Assembly (NCBI GenBank): GCA_030608825.1
Contig: JAUWDL010000127.1
Coordinates: 1-5,221, forward strand
Reading direction: 5' to 3'
Source of the DNA: Gemmatimonadales bacterium
Lineage (GTDB): Bacteria > Gemmatimonadota > Gemmatimonadetes > Palauibacterales > Palauibacteraceae
DNA length: 5,221 nt
In this document: one piece after another, positions 1 to 5,221 of the stretch
Numbering within the stretch: the stretch's first letter is position 1
How the letters are laid out: every line of letters begins with the position of its first letter
The notes under the pieces: model-generated
Databases searched by the model: none
The model's input: only the letters and a program-made list of their open reading frames with translations
Told to the model about the DNA's origin: nothing
Made by a program: the position numbers and the translations under genes

Positions 1-8
1 AGGGCGCG

Positions 9-545
9 ATGGAGATAAGTCTGGAGTCGGCGATCGCGGTCCTGGGGCGGACGCCCGAAGTGCTACGAGCGATGCTGGAGGGAGTCCCGGAGGAGCTGGA
101 GCAGGGCAGCGAGGGGGAGGACACATGGAGCCCCTACGACATCCTGGGCCATCTCGTTCATGGGGAGCGTGCCGACTGGATCCCTCGCCTGCGGATCATC
201 CTGGAGCACGGAGAAACGAAGGCGTTCGAGCCCTTCGACCGCTTCGCGCAGTACGAGGAATCGCGCGGCAAGAGCCTCGAGGATCTCCTCGCCGAGTTCG
301 AGCGGTTGAGAGCAGAGAGCCTGGATATCCTCGAGGGACTCGAGCTCACGCCGGTGGACTTCGGCCGGACGGGCCTTCATCCCGACCTCGGCGTCGTGTC
401 TCTCGGCGAGCTGCTCTCGACCTGGATGGTTCACGACCTGGGCCACATCGCGCAGATCGCGCGGGTGATGGCCAAGCAGCTGGATGCGGAGGTCGGGCCG
501 TGGCGGGCGTACCTGCCGATCCTGGCTCCACGGCCCCTCAGCTAG
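9..545 (+). CDS. DinB/YfiT-family four-helix metalloprotein
   Basis: This 178-residue cytosolic protein looks like a DinB-like (DinB_2/YfiT) four-helix bundle. The family binds a divalent metal through three histidines, and characterised members are thiol-dependent S-transferases or maleylpyruvate isomerase-like enzymes; many have no known substrate. Visible here are the family's Trp-Ser-Pro followed by LGHLVHGER (residues 40-54, with H48), and the C-terminal motif HDLGHIAQIAR (residues 142-152, with H142 and H146). H48, H142 and H146 match the expected metal triad. The length is normal for the family. The N-terminus is a typical start for such proteins, so ATG at 9 is plausible, with AGGG at 1-4 as a weak ribosome site. 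The frame is open to the window edge, so an upstream start cannot be excluded. The next gene follows after 22 bases, suggesting co-transcription. The name does not imply DNA polymerase IV. The substrate is unknown. Confidence 0.85.
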   Translation: MEISLESAIAVLGRTPEVLRAMLEGVPEELEQGSEGEDTWSPYDILGHLVHGERADWIPRLRIILEHGETKAFEPFDRFAQYEESRGKSLEDLLAEFERLRAESLDILEGLELTPVDFGRTGLHPDLGVVSLGELLSTWMVHDLGHIAQIARVMAKQLDAEVGPWRAYLPILAPRPLS

Positions 546-552
546 CGACGTC

Positions 553-559
553 GAAGGGA
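553..559 (+). promoter_or_regulatory. Ribosome binding site of the small membrane protein gene
   Basis: GAAGGGA lies 8 bases before ATG at 568. It decides the start in favour of 568 over the in-frame upstream ATG at 484, which lies inside the preceding gene and would add 28 Arg/Gly-rich residues that do not look like a membrane protein N-terminus. Confidence 0.6.
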
Positions 560-567
560 CGGCACCC

Positions 568-957
568 ATGCTACTCCGAGCGACGATCATCTGGTTCCTC
601 CTGGGTTTCCTGGCCATTCTGAACGGGGCGGTTCGCGAGGCGTTCATCAGGCCCGCCGTCGGCGAGCAGGCAGGGCACGTGATCAGCACCCTGATCTTCT
701 GCGTCGTGATCCTGGCCGTGGCGGTCGTCAGCCTCGGCTGGATCGGTCCGGCTTCGCGCCGCGACGCCCTTGCCGTCGGGATCGTGTGGGTACTCCTCGC
801 CGTTGCCTTCGAGTTTCTCGCCGGCCATTTCCTGTTTGGCAACTCCTGGGAGACGCTGCTCGCCGATTACGACATCCTCCGGGGCCGCGTCTGGGTGCTC
901 GTGCCGTTCACGACCCTGCTGGCGCCGTCATGGGCGTACCGTATTCGTCGACTTTGA
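568..957 (+). CDS. Small four-helix integral membrane protein, function unknown
   Basis: This 129-residue protein is almost entirely hydrophobic, with about four membrane segments at residues 5-22, 36-58, 66-88 and 105-123. The short loops are charged (residues 22-35, 61-66, 91-106) and the C-terminus is basic (RIRRL). Polar residues sit in or beside the helices: N19, E24 and R28 near the first, E82 and H87 in the third, and W94, E95, D100, Y101 and R105 before the fourth. They give it the look of a conserved family rather than a chance reading frame, and I recall similar unnamed bacterial membrane proteins, but I cannot assign a named domain or function. The start at 568 has a good ribosome site and gives a sensible membrane N-terminus. 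It probably forms a unit with the DinB-like gene 22 bases upstream. Its stop is followed by 154 bases of non-coding DNA before the next gene. Confidence 0.75.
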   Translation: MLLRATIIWFLLGFLAILNGAVREAFIRPAVGEQAGHVISTLIFCVVILAVAVVSLGWIGPASRRDALAVGIVWVLLAVAFEFLAGHFLFGNSWETLLADYDILRGRVWVLVPFTTLLAPSWAYRIRRL

Positions 958-1111
958 CCATTCTTGCGGAGGCTTCCCCCCGCTGAGGCATCCTGCGGGA
1001 GATTCCACCACATCTCGTCGCGAAATCCGCCCTACAGACCTATCCGACAGCCCCTTCTAGCTTTGTAGCAGGTTGCCGGAGCCGTTCCGTAGGCAAGGAG
1101 AGATCCTCTCG
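958..1111 (+). other. Intergenic region upstream of the pyruvate oxidoreductase operon
   Basis: This is the only sizeable non-coding gap in the window and must hold any promoter for the operon that begins at 1112. It is less GC-rich around 1030-1072 than the flanking genes. I could not find a convincing -35/-10 pair. A TTGACC at 954-959 overlaps the upstream stop codon but has no AT-rich hexamer 16-18 bases later. No rho-independent terminator is visible: the only inverted repeat noticed, CCCGC (979-983) with GCGGG (995-999), is short and lacks a T tract. Confidence 0.4.
1095..1102 (+). promoter_or_regulatory. Ribosome binding site of the fused oxidoreductase gene
   Basis: AAGGAGAG ends 9 bases before ATG at 1112. 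It is close to the ideal anti-16S sequence and fixes the start at 1112. The longer frame from TTG at 1073 would place this site inside the coding region and would add 13 residues ahead of the canonical gamma-subunit N-terminus. Confidence 0.75.
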
Positions 1112-3415
1112 ATGGTCGAGATTCGAATACACGGGCGCGGGGGCCAGGGTGGGGTGACGCTGGCGAAGATCATCGCCACCTCCCGCTTCCTCCAGGGCCA
1201 ATCCGTGCAGGCGTTCGGTTTGTACGCCGCGGAGCGGTCCGGCGCGCCATTGCAGGCGTTCTGCCGCTACGACGACGAGGCGATCGCCAACCGGAACCTC
1301 ATCTACGCGCCGGATCACGTGATCGTCCTCGATCCGACCCTCATCGGCCCGGCGGTCGCGGACGGCCTCGATCCGGGAGGCTGGATCCTGATCAACACGG
1401 ACGAGCGGCCGGAGAGCTTCGCCGACCGATACCCCCAGAACCGCGTGGCGACGGTGGACGCCACGTCGATCGCGCGCGACAACAAGCTGGGGACGCGGAG
1501 CGTGCCGATCGTGAACACGGCGCTCGCGGGCGCCGTCAGTTCGGTGCTCGGGATTCCTCTCGAGGAGATCCACGCCGCTCTGGAGCACCTGGGCTTCGGG
1601 GGCGGGAACGAGACCGCGGCCGCCGAAGCCTTCGAACGCGTGCGCTGTGCGGAGCTGCCGGGCGTGACGGAACCGGCCGACGAGGCGGGTGAGAAAGAGG
1701 GTGGCGCGGCGGCCTCGCCGTTCCTGGCCACCGAGCGGGCGCCCAGCTTCCTGGAGGGGGCAGGCGGCGGGCTGCCGGGGATCAAGACCGGCCAGTGGGC
1801 CACGGAGCAGCCGAAGCGGCAGCAGTTCGTCCCGCCGTGCAATCACGTGTGCCCGGCGGGCAACGACGTGCAGGGCTTCCTGCATGCGCTCGCCCGGGAT
1901 GACACGGACGGAGCTCTCGAGATTCTGCTTCGTACGACGCCCTTTCCGTCGATCTGCGGGCGGGTCTGCCCGGCGCCGTGCATGGATTCCTGCAACCGTG
2001 TAGAGCTGGACGGCGCCGTGAACGTGCGCCAGCTCGAGCGCCTCGCGGGAGATACGGGACAGGCCGCGGTCGAGCCGCTGGCGAGCCGGGGAGAGAAGGT
2101 CGCCGTCGTCGGCTCGGGGCCGGCCGGGCTCTCGGCGGCGTATCAGCTGGCCCGGTTGGGCTACGGCGTGACGATCTACGAGTCGGGTTCGGAGATCGGC
2201 GGGCTCCTGCGAACAGGCATTCCGGAGTTCAGACTTCCCGAGGATGCGCTGGACCGGGAGATAGGCCGCATCCTCGGTCTCGGCGTCCGAGTGGTGACCG
2301 AACATCCGATCGATCGGCCCACGCTCCTCGACGTGACGCGCCGCGTCGACGCCGTGCTCGTGGCGACCGGGCTCCAGGAGCTCCGCGGGCTGCGGCTGGG
2401 GGTCGGCGACAGCGACGCGGTGGAGCAGGGGATCGACTTCCTCGATCGCACGCACCGAAACGAGGTGCGCGTGGATGGGGAGGACGTGGTCGTCGTCGGC
2501 GGGGGAAACACGGCCATGGACGCCGCACGGTCGGCGCTCCGGCTGGGAGCCAGCAGCGTACGGGTCGTGTATCGGCGGACGCGGAACGAGATGCCCGCGA
2601 TCCGAGAGGAGATCGACGAGGCACTGGAGGAGGGGGTCCCGATCGACTTTCTCACCCAGCCGATCATCCTTCGGCCCGACGAGTCCGATGGAGCTGGCGG
2701 AGCTGGCGCGCTAGGCGGAAGACGACGGCGCACTTACCACCTCGTCTGCCGCCGCATGGAGCTGGGCGAGCCGGACGAGTCGGGACGGAGGCGGCCCGTC
2801 GAGATCCAGGGCTCGGACTTCGAGATCCCCTGCCACCGGGTGATCCTTGCCTTGGGGCAGTCACCCGACATGAGCGTCTTCCCGGAGGGCACGGAGGTGC
2901 GCGAGGGGGAGCGGCTGCTCGGCCTGCTCGAGACGCCCGTCTTCGCGGTCGGGGATCTGGCCACCAACGACGGGACCGTGGCGGGCGCCATCGGAAGCGG
3001 ACGGAGGTCGGCTTTCCAGATACACACGGCTCTCAGCGGCGAGCATCTGACGATTACGGAGCACGCGGCGGCTCGGCGGGACGTCGACGTCTGGCACGAC
3101 GATGTCATTCGAGCCGACGCCATGCGGCTCCACCTGTTCGAGAGGCTGGCCGTCTCCGAGGGAGATGCGGTCGCGCCGGAGCTGCGTCGCTCCACCTTCG
3201 ATGAGATCCACACGGGTCTGACGGATGCGGCGGAGGCGAAGCGCTGCCTCTCCTGCGGCGTCTGCAACGAGTGCGATCTCTGCGTGACATACTGCCCGGA
3301 GGGGGTGCTCAAGCGGGTCGGCCACGATCTCGTGTTCGACTATGCCTACTGCAAGGGCTGCGGCGTCTGCGTCACGGAGTGCCCGCGAAACGTGATCCTG
3401 ATGAGCCACCTGTGA
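1112..3415 (+). CDS. Pyruvate:acceptor oxidoreductase fusion: gamma subunit, GltD-like NAD(P)/FAD flavoprotein, 2[4Fe-4S] ferredoxin
   Basis: This 767-residue cytosolic protein joins three modules in one uninterrupted frame. Residues 1 to about 180 are a pyruvate/ketoisovalerate oxidoreductase gamma subunit (RIHGRGGQGG at 5-14, AERSGAPLQAF at 40-50). A linker leads to TGQW (226-229) and then a GltD/NfnL-like region. This has N-terminal Fe-S cysteines (C243, C247, C282, C286, C290, C294), an FAD site GSGPAG (334-339), a nucleotide site GGGNTAMD (463-470) followed by YRRTRNEMPA (487-496), and a closing FAD motif around AVGD (612-615). The C-terminus carries C712, C715 and two ferredoxin motifs: C718/C721/C724/C728-Pro and C747/C750/C753/C757-Pro. 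The gene leads the operon with porA and porB. Inference: it carries electrons from the PorAB site through Fe-S centres to FAD and NAD(P)+, or the reverse; the YRR motif resembles NADP(H)-binding relatives. Fusions of this kind occur in some bacterial 2-oxoacid oxidoreductases. Its exact acceptor is not shown by sequence alone. Confidence 0.9.
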   Translation: MVEIRIHGRGGQGGVTLAKIIATSRFLQGQSVQAFGLYAAERSGAPLQAFCRYDDEAIANRNLIYAPDHVIVLDPTLIGPAVADGLDPGGWILINTDERPESFADRYPQNRVATVDATSIARDNKLGTRSVPIVNTALAGAVSSVLGIPLEEIHAALEHLGFGGGNETAAAEAFERVRCAELPGVTEPADEAGEKEGGAAASPFLATERAPSFLEGAGGGLPGIKTGQWATEQPKRQQFVPPCNHVCPAGNDVQGFLHALARDDTDGALEILLRTTPFPSICGRVCPAPCMDSCNRVELDGAVNVRQLERLAGDTGQAAVEPLASRGEKVAVVGSGPAGLSAAYQLARLGYGVTIYESGSEIGGLLRTGIPEFRLPEDALDREIGRILGLGVRVVTEHPIDRPTLLDVTRRVDAVLVATGLQELRGLRLGVGDSDAVEQGIDFLDRTHRNEVRVDGEDVVVVGGGNTAMDAARSALRLGASSVRVVYRRTRNEMPAIREEIDEALEEGVPIDFLTQPIILRPDESDGAGGAGALGGRRRRTYHLVCRRMELGEPDESGRRRPVEIQGSDFEIPCHRVILALGQSPDMSVFPEGTEVREGERLLGLLETPVFAVGDLATNDGTVAGAIGSGRRSAFQIHTALSGEHLTITEHAAARRDVDVWHDDVIRADAMRLHLFERLAVSEGDAVAPELRRSTFDEIHTGLTDAAEAKRCLSCGVCNECDLCVTYCPEGVLKRVGHDLVFDYAYCKGCGVCVTECPRNVILMSHL
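2691..2708 (+). repeat. 9-bp in-frame tandem duplication
   Basis: GAGCTGGCG occurs twice back to back inside the fusion gene and, in the gene's frame, gives a repeated Gly-Ala-Gly run (residues about 527-533). It belongs to a Gly/Ala then Arg-rich stretch (residues 527-540, ending in RRRR) that appears to be a surface loop inserted in the NAD(P)/FAD region between ILRP and the strand beginning TYHLVC. The repeat unit is a multiple of three, so the frame is kept. Confidence 0.7.
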
Positions 3416-3444
3416 GTCACCTATGAGCCACCCATTAGCCACCC
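3401..3444 (+). repeat. Degenerate tandem repeat, about 11 bp x 4, spanning a stop codon
   Basis: Four consecutive units can be read: ATGAGCCACCTG (3401-3412), TGAGTCACCT (3413-3422), ATGAGCCACCC (3423-3433) and ATTAGCCACCC (3434-3444). The first is the last codons of the fusion gene (Met-Ser-His-Leu), the second begins with its TGA stop, and the last two fill the gap up to the porA ribosome site. The pattern looks like slippage duplication of the gene's 3' end. No inverted symmetry or T tract is present, so it is not a terminator. Confidence 0.65.
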
Positions 3445-3458
3445 TTAGGAGCATCTAG

Positions 3459-4652
3459 ATGCCTGCCGAACTGGTTACGGGTAACCACGCCGCCGGATAC
3501 GCCCTCAGCGTAGCCGCCGAGGCGAACCGGCACGCGCGCGGTGCGACCTGCGGCATCTACCCGATCACGCCGCAGACGGAGATCGTCGAGTACGTCGCGA
3601 AGTTCCCGTTCTCGAAGACGCGCGTGGTTCCGGTCGAGAGCGAGCACAGCGCGATGGGCGTGTCGATCGGCGCCTCGCTGGCCGGCGCGAGGGCGTTCAC
3701 CGCCAGCTCTTCAAACGGGATCGCCTACATGGTCGAGAACATCATGGTGGCCGGTTTCTATCGGCTGCCGATCGTCATGGTGGCGGTCAACCGGACCCTG
3801 GGGCCGCCCTGGAACATCTGGGCGGACCAGAGCGACACCCTGATGCTGCGGGACTTCCCCTGGATCCAGTTCTACTGCGAGGACAACCAGGAGGTGCTCG
3901 ACACGACTCTGCTCGCGTTCCGGCTGGCCGAAGATCGCCGGATCCTGCTGCCCGCCCTGGTCGCGCTGGACGCGTTCATCCTGTCGCACACGCAGATGGG
4001 GACCGAGCTGCCCGAGCAGGAGGAGGTGGATCGCTACCTTCCGGATCTCGACCTCCCGCACCGCCTTCGGCACGAGGCTCCGACGACGCTCGGCGGTCTC
4101 GTATGGCCCAACGTCGCCATGTCGCAGAGGTTGGAGATCGATGAGGCGATGGGGCGCGTGCCCGAAGTCTTCGAGGAATGCCGCTACGCGTTCATCGAAG
4201 GGATGGGCCGGGATCCCGGGGATGCGATTCAGACCTTCTTCACGGATGACGCGGAGGAGGTGCTCGTGGTATCGGGCACGATCGCCACTACGGCGCGGGA
4301 GGTCGTGCGCCGCCGCCGGGATGAAGGCGAGAAGATCGGCCTGATCAAGATCAAGATGTTCCGTCCGTTCCCGGAAGCGGCCGTGAGGGAGGCGTGCCGA
4401 AGCGCGAAGAAGATGGCGGTGCTGGACCGCAACTACGCCGCCGGCGTGGGCGGCATCTTCTGGCAGGAGTTGCGATCAGTCTTCCAGGGAGACGGCGACC
4501 GACTGTTGATCCAGGGCTACCTGACGGGCCTGTGCGGAGGCGACGTGACCCCCTCCATGATCGATGACGTCGTCGCCGATCTCCGCGAGCGGGACGAGAT
4601 GGGCAAGCCCGTCTGGATGGGAATCGACGACGGAAATGGAGCGGGCCGATGA
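3459..4652 (+). CDS. porA: Pyruvate:ferredoxin/acceptor oxidoreductase alpha subunit
   Basis: This 397-residue cytosolic protein is the alpha subunit of a multi-subunit pyruvate-type 2-oxoacid oxidoreductase. With PorB it builds the thiamine diphosphate site for oxidative decarboxylation of pyruvate with CoA. Visible are YPITPQT (34-40), the conserved glutamate block ESEHSAMG (60-67, E62 the likely cofactor-activating residue), GASLAGARAFTASSSNG (71-87), and NRTLGPPWNIWADQSDT (111-127), with R112 where family members hold the substrate carboxylate. DAFILSHT (171-178) closes the first domain. Residues about 263-350 form the C-terminal transketolase-like domain (VLVVSGT, KIKMFRPFP, AVLDRNYAAG). 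The NR-x-L-x-PPW-x-IW pattern is PorA-like; the GPSTGLPT-type motif of 2-oxoglutarate enzymes is absent, so pyruvate is preferred over 2-oxoglutarate. Related branched oxoacids remain possible. AGGAG at 3447-3451, 7 bases before ATG, supports the start. The stop overlaps the porB start. Confidence 0.93.
   Translation: MPAELVTGNHAAGYALSVAAEANRHARGATCGIYPITPQTEIVEYVAKFPFSKTRVVPVESEHSAMGVSIGASLAGARAFTASSSNGIAYMVENIMVAGFYRLPIVMVAVNRTLGPPWNIWADQSDTLMLRDFPWIQFYCEDNQEVLDTTLLAFRLAEDRRILLPALVALDAFILSHTQMGTELPEQEEVDRYLPDLDLPHRLRHEAPTTLGGLVWPNVAMSQRLEIDEAMGRVPEVFEECRYAFIEGMGRDPGDAIQTFFTDDAEEVLVVSGTIATTAREVVRRRRDEGEKIGLIKIKMFRPFPEAAVREACRSAKKMAVLDRNYAAGVGGIFWQELRSVFQGDGDRLLIQGYLTGLCGGDVTPSMIDDVVADLRERDEMGKPVWMGIDDGNGAGR
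4637..4652 (+). promoter_or_regulatory. porB ribosome site and ATGA start/stop overlap
   Basis: TGGAG at 4637-4641 ends 7 bases before ATG at 4649, and that ATG overlaps the porA stop TGA (4650-4652) as ATGA. The arrangement is typical of translational coupling, which would keep alpha and beta subunits in equal amounts. It also supports the long porB N-terminus. The competing in-frame GTG at 4793 has a GGAGGGG only 3 bases upstream, which is too close. Confidence 0.7.
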
Positions 4653-5221
4653 ATGCCGGACCCGGATCCGGATCGTCGGATGGTGACGTCGGCCGCGAAG
4701 ACCGCGAGCTCAGCCGGGAAGAGGAGATCGGCCTGGGCAAGCTCGAGCTCGGCCGGGAAGAGGAGATCGGCCTGGGCAGGCTGGAGGGGTTCGTGACTGC
4801 GCCGATCCCCTGCACCGAGGAGTGCCTGCTCCGCGCCGGGAACACGAACTGCGGCGGCTGCGGCATGAGCGTGGGTCTCACCATGCTCGGTCGCGCTCTG
4901 GCCGATGTCGGGGATACCTGCACGCTCGCCATCCCGGCCTGCTGCGGCGCCGTGACGGCGGGGGCTTTCCCGACGACGAGCTACGGCGTGCCGACGGTAT
5001 GCACGACCTTCGCCTCGGCCGCGGCGGTCGCCTCCGGGCTGGCCTGCATCCGTGACCTGAACGAGGAGTCCGGTCAGGTGATCTGCTGGGCAGGCGACGG
5101 GGGCACCTACGACATCGGGATCGCCACCATCTCCGCGGCGGCCGAGCGCGACGACAACATCCTATACATCTGCTACGACAACGAGATCTACGGAAACACG
5201 GGAGGGCAGCGCTCGTCGGCC
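4649..5221 (+). CDS. porB: Pyruvate:ferredoxin/acceptor oxidoreductase beta subunit (3' end missing)
   Basis: The first 191 codons of the thiamine diphosphate-binding beta subunit are present; the frame is open at the window edge, so the C-terminal part, roughly the last third or more of a family member, lies outside. Visible are NCGGCG (67-72) with C68 and C71, and C98/C99 in ACCGAV. These are positions where the family ligates its [4Fe-4S] cluster, whose last cysteine should lie downstream. Further along are the nucleotide/Mg site AGDGGTYDIG (148-157) and DNEIYGNTGGQRSS (177-190), the GDG...N thiamine diphosphate signature. PorB passes electrons from the cofactor radical to its cluster and then to the ferredoxin module of the fusion protein. 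The N-terminus is unusual: about 50 Glu/Gly/Arg-rich residues, including a 13-residue tandem repeat, precede the normal core, whereas most PorB proteins reach the CxxC after about 15-25 residues. Confidence 0.93.
   Translation, partial: MNAGPGSGSSDGDVGREDRELSREEEIGLGKLELGREEEIGLGRLEGFVTAPIPCTEECLLRAGNTNCGGCGMSVGLTMLGRALADVGDTCTLAIPACCGAVTAGAFPTTSYGVPTVCTTFASAAAVASGLACIRDLNEESGQVICWAGDGGTYDIGIATISAAAERDDNILYICYDNEIYGNTGGQRSSA
4706..4783 (+). repeat. 39-bp tandem duplication in the porB N-terminal extension
   Basis: Two adjacent 39-bp copies (4706-4744 and 4745-4783) differ at only three positions and keep the reading frame, encoding ELSREEEIGLGKL and ELGREEEIGLGRL (residues 20-32 and 33-45). 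A further partial copy is suggested just upstream, where GGCCGCGAAG (4691-4700) resembles GGCCGGGAAG inside the second unit. The near identity points to a recent duplication. The encoded unit is acidic and could be helical. Confidence 0.9.

Noticed and set aside
9..545. Reading the DinB-like gene as DNA polymerase IV
   Set aside because: The name is shared, but this is the small metal-binding helical-bundle family with a His triad; no polymerase motifs are present and it is far too short.
63..842. 259-codon minus-strand open frame opposite the DinB-like and membrane protein genes
   Set aside because: It is antisense to two genes with clear protein features and has no domain of its own.
954..982. 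Possible promoter with TTGACC as -35 box
   Set aside because: No AT-rich -10 hexamer occurs at the right distance, and the box overlaps the stop codon of the preceding gene; such hexamers occur by chance.
979..999. Possible terminator hairpin after the membrane protein gene
   Set aside because: The stem is only five base pairs with an 11-base loop and there is no T tract.
1073..1111. Upstream TTG start adding 13 residues to the fusion protein
   Set aside because: The added residues precede the canonical MVEIRIHGRGGQGG start of gamma subunits, and a near-perfect ribosome site at 1095-1102 serves the ATG at 1112.
1040..2455. Long minus-strand open frame (471 codons) opposite the fusion gene
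   Set aside because: It lies wholly antisense to well-conserved gamma and flavoprotein coding sequence, is rich in Arg/His/Pro/Ala as expected from GC-rich reverse frames, and shows no recognisable domain.
1978..3204. 408-codon plus-strand open frame in another phase inside the fusion gene
   Set aside because: Its product is an Arg/Gly/Ala-rich low-complexity string typical of a shifted frame in GC-rich DNA; the overlapping frame carries all the FAD, NAD(P) and Fe-S motifs.

Overview
This window is ordinary-looking, GC-rich bacterial chromosome with a strong G/C bias at third codon positions. It is tightly packed with five plus-strand genes, the last cut by the window edge. I see no mobile element, RNA gene or CRISPR array. 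The gene families fit a free-living, probably anaerobic or facultative, high-GC bacterium. A DinB-type thiol/metal protein of this style plus a fused pyruvate oxidoreductase subunit would suit Gemmatimonadota, Acidobacteriota or Eisenbacteria-like lineages, but that placement is only an impression.

Layout. At 9-957 a two-gene unit encodes a DinB/YfiT-like four-helix metalloprotein and, 22 bases later, a small four-helix membrane protein of unknown function. The stretch 958-1111 is non-coding and separates this pair from a three-gene operon. That operon (1112 to beyond 5221) encodes a 2-oxoacid:acceptor oxidoreductase of the pyruvate type. Its first gene is a 767-residue fusion: the gamma subunit, a GltD/NfnL-like flavoprotein with Fe-S, FAD and NAD(P) sites, and a C-terminal 2[4Fe-4S] ferredoxin (delta-like) module. 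The second gene (3459-4652) is the alpha subunit PorA. The third (4649 onward, incomplete, overlapping porA by ATGA) is the thiamine-diphosphate beta subunit PorB.

How they work together. Alpha and beta should bind pyruvate, CoA and thiamine diphosphate and perform oxidative decarboxylation to acetyl-CoA and CO2 (or the reverse). Electrons would pass through the PorB cluster to the ferredoxin module. Because a flavoprotein with an NAD(P) fold is built into the same polypeptide, the likely electron acceptor or donor is NAD(P)(H), directly or together with ferredoxin. The complex would then behave as a pyruvate:NAD(P)+ oxidoreductase rather than a plain pyruvate:ferredoxin oxidoreductase. This is the main point of interest in the window.

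Three short tandem repeats lie in or next to the por genes: a 39-bp duplication in the N-terminal extension of PorB, a degenerate 11-bp array running across the stop codon of the fusion gene, and a 9-bp duplication in a loop of its NAD(P) region.
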